Shown in pieces: positions 31,397 to 43,786 of a stretch of 64,000 nt of DNA. The notes beneath the pieces were generated by a model, which was not told where the DNA came from, made no database searches, and was given only the letters and a program-made list of their open reading frames with translations. The translations under genes and the position numbers were made by a program. The stretch lies in NCBI GenBank assembly GCA_905221605.1, contig CAJNDS010002177.1, positions 124,001 to 188,000 of the forward strand, in the 5' to 3' direction. Each line of letters opens with the position of its first letter. Position 1 is the first letter of the stretch. This stretch comes from Symbiodinium natans. Taxonomy: Eukaryota; Sar; Dinophyceae; Suessiales; Symbiodiniaceae.

Positions 31397-32985
31397 GTGG
31401 CTGTCACTCTGCAGGAGTTGGGCAAGCTGTACGAGCAGAGGGGCGACTTGCGAGCAGCGGATCAACATCTCACGGAGGCTTTGGACATGAAGCGCGCCGA
31501 CTTCATCTCACGGAGGGGACATGGAGCTTCGGGGATTCCAAACCGGGCAGTGGCTGTCACTCTGCAGGAGTTGGGCAAGCTGTTCAAGGAGAAGGGCGAC
31601 TTGCGAGCAGCGGAGCAACATCTCACGGAGGCTTTGGACATGAAGCGCGCCGTCTTCGAGAATACTTTTAACCGGGCAGTGGCTGTCACTCTGCATGAGC
31701 TGGGCTTGCTGTTTAAGGAGAACGGCGACTTGCGAGCAGCGGAGCAACATCTCACGGAGGCTTTGGACATGGAGCGCGCCGTCTTCGGGGATACTCTAAG
31801 CCAGGAAGTGGCTGTCACTCTGCATGAGCTGGGTTTGTTGTTCAAGGAGAAGGGCGACTTGCGAGCAGCGGAGCAACATCTCACGGAGGCTTTGGACATG
31901 AAGCGCTCTGTCTTCGGGGATACTCCAAACGGGGCAGTGGCTGCCACGCGGCATGAGCTGGGCTTGTTGTTCAAGGAGAACGGCGACTTGCGAGCAGCGG
32001 AGCAACATCTCACAGAGGCTTTGGACATGAAGCGCGCCGTCTTCGGGGAAACTCCAAACCGGGCTGTGGCTGTCACTCTGCATGAGCTGGGTTTGTTGTT
32101 CAAGGAGAAGGGCGACTTGCGAGCAGCGGAGCAACATCTCACGGAGGCTTTGGACATGGAGCGCGCCCTCTTCGGGGATACTCCAAACCGGGCAGTGGCT
32201 GCCACGCGGCATGAGCTGGGCTTGTTGTTCAAGGAGAACGGCGACTTGCGAGCAGCGGAGCAACATCTCACGGAGGCTTTGGACATGAAGCGCGCCGTCT
32301 TCGGGGAAACTCCAAACCGGGCTGTGGCTGTCACTCTGCATGAGCTGGGCTTGCTGTTTAAGGAGAACGGCGACTTGCGAGCAGCGGAGCAACATCTCAC
32401 GGAGGCTTTGGACATGGAGCGCGCCGTCTTCGGGGATACTCTAAGCCAGGAAGTGGCTGTCACTCTGCATGAGCTGGGTTTGTTGTTCAAGGAGAAGGGC
32501 GACTTGCGAGCAGCGGAGCAACATCTCACGGAGGCTTTGGACATGAAGCGCTCTGTCTTCGGGGATACTCCAAACCGGGCAGTGGCTGCCACGCTGCATG
32601 AGCTGGGCTTGCTGTTTAAGGAAAACGGCGACTTGCGAGCAGCGGAGCAACATCTCACGGAGGCTTTGGACATGAAGCGCGCCGTCTTCGGGGAAACTCC
32701 AAACAGGGCTGTGGCTGTCACTCTGCATGAGCTGGGTTTGTTGTTCAAGGAGAAGGGCGACTTGCGAGCAGCGGAGCAACATCTCACGGAGGCTTTGGAC
32801 ATGAAGCGCTCTGTCTTCGGGGATACTCCAAACCGGGCAGTGGCTGCCACGCTGCATGAGCTGGGCTTGTTGTTCAAGGAGAATGGCGACTTGCGAGCAA
32901 CGGAGCAACATCTCACGGAGGCTTTGGACATGAAGCGCGCCGTCTTCGGGGATGCTCCAAACCACGCAGTGGCTGTTACTCTGCC
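31397..32985 (+). CDS. TPR segment 4, the longest intact TPR run (about 12 units)
   Basis: This is the longest intact frame of the array. One irregular unit near 31,497-31,545 reads THFISRRG-like, and the run then has uninterrupted canonical 42-residue TPRs to about 32,985. There a 10- to 12-nt loss (CTCTGCCAAGCTGG) shifts the frame, and the last 25 codons are not TPR-like. Two unit types alternate: DTLSQEVAVT/DMKRSVFGDTPN and ETPNRAVAVT/KEN. This points to higher-order duplication of multi-unit blocks. It has no clear start codon of its own and is probably an internal part of the TPR gene. Confidence 0.55.
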
Positions 32986-33060
32986 AAGCTGGGTTTGCTG
33001 TTCAAGGAGAAGGGCGACTTGCGAGCAGCAGAGCAACATCGCACGTAGGCTTTGGACATG

Positions 33061-33538
33061 AAGCGCGCCATCTTTGGGGATACACCAGCCGAACATCGGC
33101 GACGGCCAAAATGCATGCTGGTGTAGGCCGCGACAGAAACTGAGACATTTGCACCTCAAAGCATGCGGGCTGATCTCGGAAATCGTGCTGAAGGCTCACA
33201 GCGCACTTTTTCCAACTACGGGCTGTAAGCCTTTACACGAGAATATGCAGAGAGACAGCCGCTGACAGGTGTGAAGACGGCCCGCCGTACCCCTTTGTAC
33301 TGATCTGTGTCTCTTCATGCGCCAAGAGATTTCAAAAAGCCACATCCCCAGTCTTGTGCTGTATTCTGCTACTAGTATCGTACAATATCTCCACGAATAA
33401 GGGAAGGCGAGTCTTGAACAGCTCATCAACCCCAATGTCTGTGAGGAGCAGGCGTATTCCATGTCCCACAGCGGCGGCCTCTGCTCCTACGGTCTCCTAT
33501 TGTCCGGACCTCGGTCCTGGGGTCATCTGGGGTCCACA
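33061..33538. other. No assigned gene; 3' flank of the TPR array
   Basis: Unique sequence after the last, stop-containing TPR remnant (TAG near 33,047). No repeat. Confidence 0.5.
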
Positions 33539-33539
33539 G

Positions 33540-33770
33540 GCATGGTTCGTCGGATAGAGCCCTCAAAAGCCCAAGCGCTCGAAGCCTTCGACGCTCTAGT
33601 GGCTGCTCGGATGACGGAAGGAGTTGATAGGTTAAACGACATACGGCTGCTGGATGAACAAACGCCCGCCCAAAGTATGTTTGAAATGAAGGAGGACGGA
33701 GAAAAATGTACACAGCTCGTGCCTGATGTATTTTGCAAGCCTAACAAGATTCCTGCAGTCATTCGTGTAG
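33540..33770 (+). CDS. Possible coding exon downstream of the TPR array
   Basis: After a CCACAG acceptor-like site the plus frame encodes a protein-like segment (RRIEPSKAQALEAFDALV, DRLNDIRLLDEQTPAQ, EDGEKCTQLVPDVFCKP) with helical, charged composition. It could be a 3' exon of the TPR gene or part of another gene. No family is recognised. Confidence 0.3.
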
Positions 33771-34560
33771 GCGTTTGTGTAAGTTTTTCCTAGCACAGAG
33801 GCCATGTCTTGAATTCATGCTCAAAGGAGCCCTTGCAGACTGGAAGCATAAGTACGTGCCTCGAAACAACAGGATTCACCGATACCAGCACATCTTGGCT
33901 TAGAGCCAACCTTTTTGCCGGGAAGCTCTTGTCATGATGCCTCGTTTGGAGATGCGCTCCGCAAAGTGCTTGTGTCCTATGGCAAAGCTGCAGCTGATAC
34001 TCCGTTTGAGTCGACGGGTCAAGAGCCACGTGACCGCGCGCAGACGGGCTTGCGTTGCAGCTCGGGGGGTCCCAGTGTTGTTTTCCTGCTCCAGCCTTCG
34101 AAGCGTTGCCTCCGTACGGCCCCTGCTCTCGGAGGATGGTGGTCGCTTTGCTGCAGCACTTTCCGGCCACCAGCCTGGCAGCGGCCCGAAGCTTAAAGCG
34201 TCAAAACGCCATGGAGGCTTAGAACGCTTAGCCACCGGCATGGGGATACAGGGCTTGGAGGTCATAGAGGCTGTCTGAATGACATCCTTTAAGCAGAGTG
34301 CTGGGGGATTGGCAAGAAGAAATTAATGTTTTTCGAGGAGGGGCGCGCCTCTGCTTGTCGTGTTTCTTGACAATAACCGCAGGGGGGAAGAGAGCAGAAC
34401 AAACTGTCACTGCATCCATTGTGTGCAAAACCTTTCCGCTTGGTTTGCCTGGTAAAAGAGGTCCGTGTCCTCATTGTTGAGCAAAACCTCTTTGCAGAGC
34501 TGGAGCCCGGATTGTCTGATTTTTGAGGATGCCAACCTCGACCCTAGCCTAATGCCCCTG
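33771..34560. other. Unique sequence, no supported gene
   Basis: Overlapping frames of about 90-126 codons exist on both strands without motifs. Confidence 0.4.
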
Positions 34561-34688
34561 AAGGCCACGACCCCCAGAGCCCAGCTAAATCCCAAACCCT
34601 AAACCCAAATCCCCAAATTTCTTTTTCCTAAGCCCTAGTACCCGAAACCCTCAGACCGAACTCCCCAACCCAAAGCCCCAGAATCCCC

Positions 34689-34742
34689 TTTAGGGTTTAG
34701 GGTTTAGGGTTTAGGGTTTAGGGTTTAGGGTTTAGGGTTTAG
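34689..34742 (+). repeat. Interstitial telomeric array (TTTAGGG)7
   Basis: Seven perfect units on the plus strand, flanked by degenerate CCCTAAA words to the left. Confidence 0.95.
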
Positions 34743-37075
34743 GAACCCCGAATGCGGAGAGGCCCTGGTTGGCTTCTTGAACTTCTACGGACATCGCTTC
34801 GACCCTCAGTGCGGTGCCTGGCGCGAAGGTTTCGGGTTTGGGGTTTACGGTTTCGGGTTTTAGGGTAAGATGAATGCGTAGAAGACGTCTTCTTGGTGCT
34901 CTTAGAGCTTGATGGAACCTACTATGCAGGAGAGAGCCCAAAAGCCCGTAAATCTGGATGCCGCTGCTTCGGAGGCTTCTGACATTCGGGGCAGGGTTTA
35001 GGGTTTCATGGTTTATGGTTTAGGGTCTAGGATCTAGGGCGCAGGGGTCCTTGTGACAAGTCTGTTTTCTGGCACTGATCTGCACCGTCTCATCCTAGAA
35101 CCCTTACACCCTAGGCCCTTAAACCCTTGACAGCTGGTGCTTCAAGTTTTCACAACTCCGAAGTCTCCCAGTCCAAACGTACTCGTGCCGAGACTCTATG
35201 GCGTCAGCGTTGCCCGTGCGGCCTTTCTCAAGAGGACCGCTGGATGCCTTTCGGGAACCCTAAGGGATTCAAGCGGCCCCAAAAGCCCTGAACCAGGCAG
35301 CCGAACCCTACTTAAGCCCCAGTCCTAAGTTGTCCTACGGGACCCCACAACGTGCTGTTAGTCCAAGAAAATGGGGTGAGGTCCAAGTTATGGGCATCTT
35401 TTTTCCAAGCACCGCACTGTGTGCGGATATAGATAGGGGGCGGGGGGTTCGTGTGATTTGGATCAACCCCTGGAATAGCGATCCCCGGTCTAGGTGTTTT
35501 TCTTCCAGCCGGGTGCCTCTTACAGCAACTTTCCGAGCCCAACACTCAAAGCCCCAAAAGCCCAAAACCTAAAACCCGAAGGAAGAGCCCGACCACCTGG
35601 CCTCCAGAACAGGTGCAGGGGGCAGGGCAACGATGCAGGATTGGATTGTGGCCCTTCCGTGTCTCTGGCTTGGTTTTTGGAGTGTGGGGCCCCTCACCCT
35701 TAAGGTCCTTCCGTTTCATACCAGAAGCCCCACATGCTAGACCAAGACCCTGAAATTCTGGAGCCCCCTAAGCCCTGGAACCCTAATACTTGAACTCCCA
35801 AAAGAACTGTCTAAACCATAAACCCTAAACTCCTAAACCCCTGAAGCCGACCCACAGGCCGAGCTAGTGGAGCGAGGTCTCCTCCACCCCACCAGGGAGC
35901 CAGCAGGCAGGGCTTCAGAGCTTGGGATTTAGGGTTTTGGGGTTTAGGGTCTGAGGTTAAGGGCTATACTGTAGACATGTACATGTGCATGCACAAGTGG
36001 GTGGCGGGGTTCTGAAGTTCCACCCTACAGCCCCAACCCTGAAGCTCCTAAAGGCCTTAAGAGCTTAGACAGGCAAAGAAATCTGCGGGGAGGAGGCGCA
36101 TCGCTTTGACCCCCTCTGGGCCGGCACCTCATCGACACCTGCGTAAAGGAGTCTAAGCAGCCTCAGTTGGCAAGCCGAATGGATCTGGGATTGTAGGGTT
36201 TAGGGTTTAAGGTTTGAGGATTCCCGATTCCTTTTTTTAAGAGGTCAGGTCCCTGTTATAATATCCCACCAAGGGAGACCCTTTTTTGATTCCTACGTTG
36301 TTGGGCCCGCTTGTACTCGTATTGCAGCTAGACTTCGACGGTGCTCCTGGGGAGGGCCTTCAGGAGAAGCGAAGCTTTGGGACAGTGATGCCTCTTAAGT
36401 AGCGCCAAACCCCATCTACACCCTAGACTCTCGCCGAGCAACACGGAACGATGCCAAGCCGCCCGGAGCCTCCGAAGCCCTAGTGAGAACCCCTCCCTCG
36501 CCGCCCGAGCGCTGCCGAGGTGGAGGACCCTGTCAACCCGACGAACAACGTTGGGCCCGGGTGCTGAGCGTCGGGGCGTAATGCAGGAGCCGAAAGCATG
36601 TTCAATGTTGTCCCTTAGAAATCTTGCGAGGGCTTTCAAAGCGGTAGGTGTTGCATCTGACCTACGCAGCCAGATGTGTGTATGTGTGTGTGGGAGGCGA
36701 GTGGGATTCGGTGTGGACTTGTCGCTTCAGCTTTGCCCCGTCCGAGCTGTGAAGTAAATGCAGTGGCTGTCAGCATGTTCTTCTTCTAGCCCCCTGCTGT
36801 GCCACTGCTGTGCCTATCGCCAAACCCAAAGCTGTTCTGAGGCGAAATTGCTTCCGAATTTTCCAGATCCAGAGAGCATTGGCGCGGGCCGCGGATGTGG
36901 TGGCAGCGAGCGAGGCCCAAAACCTTAAGCCACCAGCATTGAACCACAAGCCTACGTCAAACCAACAAGCCTCTATTGTTATAATGTGTTGTTTGATTAG
37001 GGATGAGGCGGCGTGTCAGCTGCGTGATATCTTCGGTGGTTCCCTACTCCTTCTGTCACTTTAAGTGGGAACCCC
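34743..37075. other. No gene; telomere-derived degenerate sequence
   Basis: Short TTTAGGG or CCCTAAA patches at 34.99-35.03, 35.82, 35.93 and 36.20 kb. No coding support. Confidence 0.5.
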
Positions 37076-37081
37076 AGAACC

Positions 37082-37190
37082 GAAACCCTAAACCCTAAAC
37101 CCTAAACCCGAAGCACGTCGGCATTCACAAAAGTACCAGGGCCCTAAGCCCTAAACCCTAAACCCTCTACGGTGTAGGGTTTAGGGTTCC
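37082..37190. repeat. Short convergent telomeric patches
   Basis: (CCCTAAA)4 at 37,085-37,110, another patch at 37,150-37,170, then TTTAGGG in the opposite orientation at 37,178-37,190. Confidence 0.8.
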
Positions 37191-39840
37191 TTGCTTCTGA
37201 CGGGAGGCCGGCGCAACTCTCCGTGCCATTCTCCGGGCCGGGAGCTACCGCGTTTGTGGTTGAGGTTTCAGATTGTTCAGGGTTCTGACAGTATTTCATA
37301 TAGAGAGGGCCCCCAATTTTGAATAGCTTCTCCTTTTGCACAGCGAAAGAAAGGGGCCATCCAAGGGAAGCGCGGATTTCGACTTGAGGGCGGCTCCATC
37401 GAACAAGTGCCTTGAGAGCAGAGGAACAGGGTTTCGGTTTGAGTGGTTAGGATGTACAGGATGTGTAAGTTGTATAGTAGGGCGCATAGGGAGCATAGGG
37501 TGTGCAGAGTGTAAGTTTCTAGGACGCCGCATTTTAGGGTCTAAGGCGGTGTAGATTCAGAGTGCTGAGGTATGGGGTCCAGGGATTTTGAGGCTTCAGG
37601 GCTCAGGGTCGAGGGTTTAGTCAGGAAGCCCTGTGCCCCACACCCCGAAACCCTGGAACCCTAAATATCACTCTCCAAGCCCCAAAAAGCCTCCTTCAAC
37701 CCTCGGCCCTAAAACCCCAAGAGCTGTCTTTGCTATTGTCGTTTTGTTGCTGCGGGTCCTGCCAGGTCGAAAGCTACGGCGCTGCCGATGGCCAGGAGGT
37801 GCCCTCAAACCTTGGGGACCGGCCGAAAAAAAGAGGGGGGGTGACGACTTTGATCCTTTTGGGGATATCCCGGAAAAGGGGGCTTTAGATGGCTTCAGGG
37901 CAGAAGGCGGTTTTGGTGTGGTTCTCTTAGGGCTTTCAGTGCAGGCCCTTGGAAGCTGGTCATCATTCCCCTCAGGATCCTTTTTTCAGGAAAAGGCGTC
38001 CTGAGGGTTTGGTCTGCCAACCTCGGCTTCGTCCGACGCCAGGCCGAGGCCGAGGCCCTCTCCATGCTTTCCAAGCACGACCTGCAGGAGGATCCACGCG
38101 CTTCCTCTTGGGGGGGAGGGGGTGGGTTGGGGGGGTTGCGGGGGTTTAGGGGGTTTGGGGGGTTCAGGGGTAAGTCGAGGTTGCGGGCTTATGCTGCGTG
38201 TCATGAGGACCGCCCGGAAGTGCGCTGCTTCAAGATTTTGCTGTTAGTGTTGACCCTCCTATATACAACCGAACCCAACGAAGTATGCAGCCACTACACT
38301 GGTTAAATGTCCCTCATAGTTGGGCGTGTACTTTAGGGTCGGAATAATTACTAATGGTAGCCCTTATGGTCCCTATACATTATACCCTATGGAGGGGCTG
38401 GACTTCAAGTGTGGGATTCTCCGCTGCCATTCATCTGCCGCTTCGCCAGCTTCCATTTGCATAGTACAGGGGCCGCAAGGAGTACCCAGAGAAGCCACCT
38501 CGCATCGCGACAACCGCACAATGTAAACTACCCAGAATTCTCCCGTCATAAATAGACCAGGCTCCTATATCAGGCCGCCCAAAGCCAACGGCACAGGTCA
38601 GAGAACGCATCGTTCAAGAGTTCGGCCATGAAGTCATCTCAGACCCAACCCTTCCAGAGCACTGTGTTGCCTGAGACGAAGCTTGCAGAAATCTTCGTTG
38701 GCACCCACCTCTGCAAGTTCGACCTTACCACACGAGCAAGCTCTAGGCGAGGCTAGAGCTCCGAGCGCCTGGCGCCTGAAGCGCCATGTCGCAACAGATT
38801 CTCCTGGGCGCGCAGCTTAGAGATGCCTACAGGACTGTGAATCATGAATCCTGAAGGTGCTCTTGTTCTATTGCCGGTCTTGAGGTCTATAGGCAGCACG
38901 GGCATCATGCCAGTCACACGGATCAACATATGCTATACCCCTAGGCCCTCATGTGGAGCCAAGGTTGCAATCGATCCCGAGCTTGGGGACCCAACTCGAA
39001 ATCATTGGTTCTGCTTGGCCCTGAAGCAAAACGCCCCTAACTGTTTAACTGCAAACCCTGTCCCACTTTGAGAAGCAAGGGATCACAGCCCAGCCCCTGT
39101 AGAATTCGACGCAGGTTGCATTTTTCAGGACTCATGGTCTCCATCTGAGGTTCGCTTCATCCTGCATAGAACCCATAGAAGCACTTAATCCTACACAGGT
39201 TTGGGGTAGTTAGATGCTCCAAGATTACGCCCCCGGAGCCCGTTTTGAGGTTTATGGCTCCTGGCGTGCCTGCTACTCGTCAGCTGATTGCTGGACAGGG
39301 TTTCGTTTAGGGCTCAAGGTCCCGGGGGCCGCGATTCGGAGCAAGTGTCTTGTACTAAGTGAGTGTAAAACGTGTCTAGGTTCAAGTTGAAGTGAGGTTG
39401 GTGTCGTGATGGCACGTGTCGCTACTTGTTCTGGGCATCCTGCTAGTAGCACCGCAGGCCTTAGGCTCTCTGCTTAGGAGTTGGGAGTCCGCACTTGCCA
39501 AAATACTCCGCCAAAGCTACAGAAGGTCTGGCTTCAAGCCGCAAGAACCCAAAGCCACAGGGTGAAAACAAGGCCTTTGCTGATCCCGAAAAGCCAATAT
39601 CATGAAAGTCGATCAGCGCACGCAAAAGCTCTTAAACCCTAAACCCCTAAGCCAACTCCCTTAAACCCCTAAACTCGAATCTAAGCCCTAACGCCCAAAC
39701 CCCTGACACCCCCAAACCCCTAAACCCCTACAACCCCTACAATCCCTAAACCCAAACCACTAAACCCCCCAAATCAACCTCTTGCAAGCCCTTCAAAAGC
39801 CCTTAAGCGCGCTGAACAGCCCTTGTACACCCATAAAGCC
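37191..39840. other. No gene seen; G-rich tract 38.10-38.17 kb
   Basis: Degenerate telomere-like words, and a run of G-blocks at 38,107-38,170 able to form G-quadruplexes. Confidence 0.5.
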
Positions 39841-39975
39841 CTCAAACCCTTATAAACCCTTAATCGCCCTTATAAACCCTTAAAGCCCTTAAAAGCCCTT
39901 AAAAGCCCTTAAAAGCCCTTAAAAGCCCTTAAAAGCCCTTAAAAACCCTTAAAAGTCCTTAAAAGCCCTCAGCCC
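39838..39975. repeat. 10-bp minisatellite CCCTTAAAAG
   Basis: About twelve units, the central six perfect. It resembles a telomere-repeat derivative that acquired a new period. Confidence 0.9.
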
Positions 39976-40610
39976 TTAAGCCAGTTCCGCCACCGCGCCG
40001 CTGCCGCCTCCTGAGCCGAACCCGCCAAGCTGGCCCAGCAGTGCCCGGCGTCTCAGTGGGGGGGGGGGGGCTTGCAAGGTTCCATAGGGTTTCACAGGGT
40101 TCCAGGGATAGAGTTTCGGGGATGGGGTTCCAGGAATTCACCCCAAACCCTCGGCCCTAAACCAAAATCCCTGCAACCTGGAGATGATGATCCTGATCAC
40201 CAGGACTCAACCTAGCAACCCTCAGAGGACCCCCGCACCCTAGGGGCCCTAACCCGAAATCCTAAGCCCCTAAACCCTATATCCTAAACCCCAAAACCCC
40301 AAATCCTAAACCCTAAACCCCCAAATCCGCCCAAGCCCAACCCTCTTGAGCCTCCCAAGCCCTGAGCCCCGGAGCACCAGATCCTGAAGATCCTAAACCC
40401 TAAACCCCAAATCCTAAACCCTAAACCCCCAGAAACCCCCAAGCCCAACCCTCTTGAGCCCCTGAAGAATCTGGGCTCGATGGTACCTTAAACAGCAACC
40501 CAGACCATGCCCAGGTCACCGTTCTTGGCCCCGAGGTTCGGGGGCCTTTTTTCCCCCCGAAAGTCATGGCCACCCTATACACCCAAAGAGGTGGTTGGGG
40601 GTTTAGGCCT
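39976..40610. other. No gene; degenerate CCCTAAA-derived sequence
   Basis: Includes two near-copies of a CCTAAACCCTAAACCCCCA...CAAGCCCAACCCTCTTGAGCC segment at about 40,308-40,352 and 40,410-40,462. Confidence 0.5.
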
Positions 40611-40613
40611 TGG

Positions 40614-40681
40614 GGTTTAGGGTTTAGGGTTTAGGGTTTAGGGTTTAGGGTTTAGGGTTTAGGGTTTAGGGTTTAGGGTTT
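40614..40681 (+). repeat. Interstitial telomeric array (TTTAGGG)9
   Basis: Nine to ten perfect units. Confidence 0.95.
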
Positions 40682-41815
40682 CCTTCAAGGAAGCTTCCAA
40701 AGGGTACGTGCCCCTGATTTTCGGAACCTCCCATGCAGATCGTTCCAGGGGCCCGGACTTGTTCAGTGTTTGCGGTTGAGAGGGCTTGGTGTTCGGGTTA
40801 ATGGTTAACGGAACGTAGGGCTTCAGGATGTCGCGCTATTAATGGATCGTAGGAGTAGAATCGGGGATTGGGGTGGCTTGGCTTGAAACCCTTCTATAAG
40901 TAGAACTGGGCATTGGGGGCGGCTTGATGATAAGTAGAGTCGTGGATTGGGGGGGTGGCTTTGAGCCTCATATTTAGATGGAATACAACTCTGCAGGACG
41001 ACGTGGGCAACTTGACAGCACGGATCGCAGCTCTTCTTTCAGAGCTCAACAATGCGCCTGAGACTGCACGACGTTGATGCTTGAGGTTCGCTACAGGGAG
41101 TAAGGTTTCGGGTGTAGGATGTATACATCTAGAATATACATCTAGAGAGATTTATACGTGACTTCTTTCGTATGAATATGAATATGTCCCCCCCTAGATT
41201 CAGGGCAGCTGAATCGTACAATAATCGGATTGGCTTCTGGGGGTTGGGGAATGCCCAGGTGACCACCGGCCACTACAGCTCCGACAGGAAGGCGCTCCTC
41301 TTCAAGCCTGGCAAGTATGCCGCGTGGCGCAGGGGCTGTTGACAGGAGCACCCTTGAGCTTCATATAGGGGTCGGAATAAGTTCCAATAATATTCCCTTG
41401 CGGTCCCCTTACAAGTCTTCTAATCGTTAAGGCCCCTATTTTTTCCTTCCCTTGCAACCTCTGCTTCCGTTGACATGCGTCCCGTTTATGTGCGCGTTCG
41501 GCTTTCCAGGTGTTCTTTCATAAGTCGCTGTGTATTCGCTAGTTTGCACATGTCAACCATGTCAACAGCAGTATATTCTTGATATTTACAGCCCACAAGC
41601 CTGAAGTCAAACCTCGGACTCTGCACACGCATGAAACATGAGAGCAGATTAGCTCGGCACGCGCTCTTCATGGGGGGTTGCTCAGAGGGCTTGCTTTCTG
41701 TCGGAGCCTTGGCCGCCAAGGACGCAGAGATCAAAGTGGGCTACTACGTCCAGGCACAGGGAAGTTGCTCTTCGAGGGGGGCTAGAAGCTGCTTCACAGC
41801 CTTCAGTTGAGCACT
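40682..41815. other. No gene seen
   Basis: Unique sequence containing an AT-rich patch at 41.12-41.19 kb; no coding support. Confidence 0.45.
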
Positions 41816-41819
41816 AGCC

Positions 41820-41966
41820 CCTAACCCTAAACCTGAAACCGTAAACCCTAAACCCTAAACCCTAGACCCTAAACCCTAAACCCTAAACCCTAAACCCTAA
41901 ACCCTAAACCCTAAACCCTAAACCCTAAACCCTAAACCCTAAACCCTAAACCCTAAACCCTAAACT
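41820..41966 (-). repeat. Interstitial telomeric array (CCCTAAA)n, about 18 units
   Basis: The core 41,867-41,964 is perfect (14 units); the left flank carries single-base variants. Confidence 0.95.
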
Positions 41967-43404
41967 CCAAAGCAAAGTTACGACCTTGGGGTTGAGCATG
42001 GACCCTTGCACTCTGCTCTCATGTTCGCCCCCGAGACCGTTTAAAGTTTCAGAGTTTCAGGGTTTCCTATGGTACTAGAAGGAAGTTAATTATACCAGTA
42101 GAGGTGATAGTAGAAGCTCCTCCTACCACTCACCTGCAGCCAGCAAGCCCAAGCCTAGTGACGTTTAGTTGGGCATGGTATATATCCATATATATATATA
42201 TGTATTATATGCATATGCATATATGAATATTCATATGTGGTTTAAAGCTTCATTTTGCTTTCTCGTGTGGAAACTACTTGGGGATGCTATGAAAGCTACA
42301 GTTGCTTCAGATTTGGGGTCTCAGGGCTTAGGAAGCGCAGACTCCTAAGCACCCCCAAATTGGAATCTTAAGCCCCAAACGCCTTGATGAGAGCCACGCC
42401 CGAACTTGCCAAGAGGTCCTGGGCCTCGGCGAGCGGCCCGAGGACCGGGGTTTAGGGTTTGTAGGGTTTGGGGCTTGGGGCTTAGGGCGGTAGAGCCCTA
42501 AACCCTAAACCCTTCCGGGGTCTCTTTTTTATCAAGCCCAAGAGGGCACATGTTACATGTTAGGTCAAACCCCTGTGATTATGGGTGAGGCTCGGAGAAG
42601 CATGGCCATATAGGAGACAGGCTTTGGGTGTCCAACCTCAAGGCTTTGCAGCGTAGGGTGTTTAAAGTAGTTTGGGCTTGGAGGATCTGGATTGTTCCGG
42701 GTCTGTGCGTAAGCCTTTTTTTGGCTTAAGTTTCAGGGTGGCGCCCTCGGTTCAAATTCCCCTAAACCCGGAAAGCCCGTGCAAGCCCTATAAAGCCTAG
42801 AAGTCCCATAAAACATAAAGCCTGGTGAGGACGTGGAGTTCGCTAGCGCGTCCGGGCCTCGGACGGTTACACATGGTGCGTAGACCCGGCGAACCCTGCC
42901 CTGACCCCTGAAACGGTTGTGAATTCTAGGCCTGCTTCAACCCCCTGCTTCTCTCCCCAGTCGCCCCCATGTTCTCACCATCCCAAGCCTTCCAGATTTT
43001 TTGTGCCGGCTCACACGATTCATTTTTGAGGGGGGATCCCTCTGCCTCAGGGCTCACAAGTAGGGCTGCGGCCTTTCGCAAGGGGGTGCAGCGCTCCGGA
43101 ACCCTGAGTCAACTGAGCTGCGGGCCCAGACCTCCACTGAACCCGAAACCTAAAACCCTAAACCCTAAACCCGAAGTTAGACCCTGCACCGTAAACCCTA
43201 AACCCTAAACCCCAAGCAAGCCCAAACCCTAAAGCCCAAACCCTACACAATCTTTGGGATCACTGTTCCCTGCGCCCCCCCTTTTATTTGGTCTCAGGTG
43301 GGGGGTCTACTCCGAGCCCATGGGCGCCATCCCAGATCCAGGGTCCCTGGACAACTTCTGGCAGCGCGGCAGTCAAGAACCTCAGAAGTCCAAGGGTTGT
43401 CTCA
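41967..43404. other. No gene seen; AT microsatellite at 42.18-42.23 kb
   Basis: Palindromic (AT)n/ATGCAT tract at 42,183-42,235. Otherwise degenerate telomeric words and unique sequence. Confidence 0.5.
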
Positions 43405-43450
43405 GGGGTTTAGGGTTTAGGGTTTGGGGTTTAGGGTTTAGGGTTTAGGT
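43405..43450 (+). repeat. Interstitial telomeric array (TTTAGGG)n
   Basis: Six units with one TTTGGGG variant. Confidence 0.9.
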
Positions 43451-43472
43451 TGCTAGGCTTTTAGGGTTCGAG

Positions 43473-43786
43473 CATTGTAGGGGAACGGTTTTTGGGTGTG
43501 TGGCTTTAAGGGTTCGAGCATTCTATGGTTCAGGGTGTTAGGTTTGTCGGGTTCAGGGCGCAGTGATCACTCTCCTTCGCATGAAGTGGCGTCCCACCCG
43601 ACTGACTGAAATCGAAAGCAGGCAAGAGACATTGTAGGGGAACGGTTTTTGGGTGTGTGGCTTTAAGGGTTCGAGCATTCTATGGTTCAGGGTGTTAGGT
43701 TTGTCGGGTTCAGGGCGCAGTGATCACTCTCCTTCGCATGAAGTGGCGTCCCACCCGACTGACTGAAATCGAAAGCAGGCAAGAGA
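43473..43786. repeat. Perfect 157-bp tandem duplication
   Basis: CATTGTAGGGGAACGG begins at 43,473 and again at 43,630. The two copies are identical through GGCAAGAGA. Confidence 0.9.

Larger units (their letters stand above)
29091..33060 (+). repeat. Tandem array of about 31 TPR-coding 126-bp units
   Basis: Period 126 bp (42 residues: an LHELGLLFKEKGDLRAAEQH helix pair followed by an ALDMKRAVFGDTPNQAVA helix and turn). Units are nearly identical at DNA level, so the array grows and shrinks by unequal exchange or slippage. Variation is concentrated at KEK/KQR/KEN, DMK/DME and DTPN/NTFN positions. Because the period is divisible by three and the unit lacks stops in other frames, alternative frames on both strands also stay open; these are shadows. 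Confidence 0.95.

Noticed and set aside
29099-33159. Long minus-strand frames (up to 565 codons) opposite the TPR array
   Set aside because: Shadows of the 126-bp unit. The plus-strand frame has a genuine TPR pattern; the minus frames do not.
42706-42730. Resemblance to the dinoflagellate spliced leader (GTAAGCCTTTTTTTGGCTTAAG)
   Set aside because: Needs several insertions and mismatches to match the known leader, and is explained by a small AAGCC/GGCTT palindrome around a T-run.
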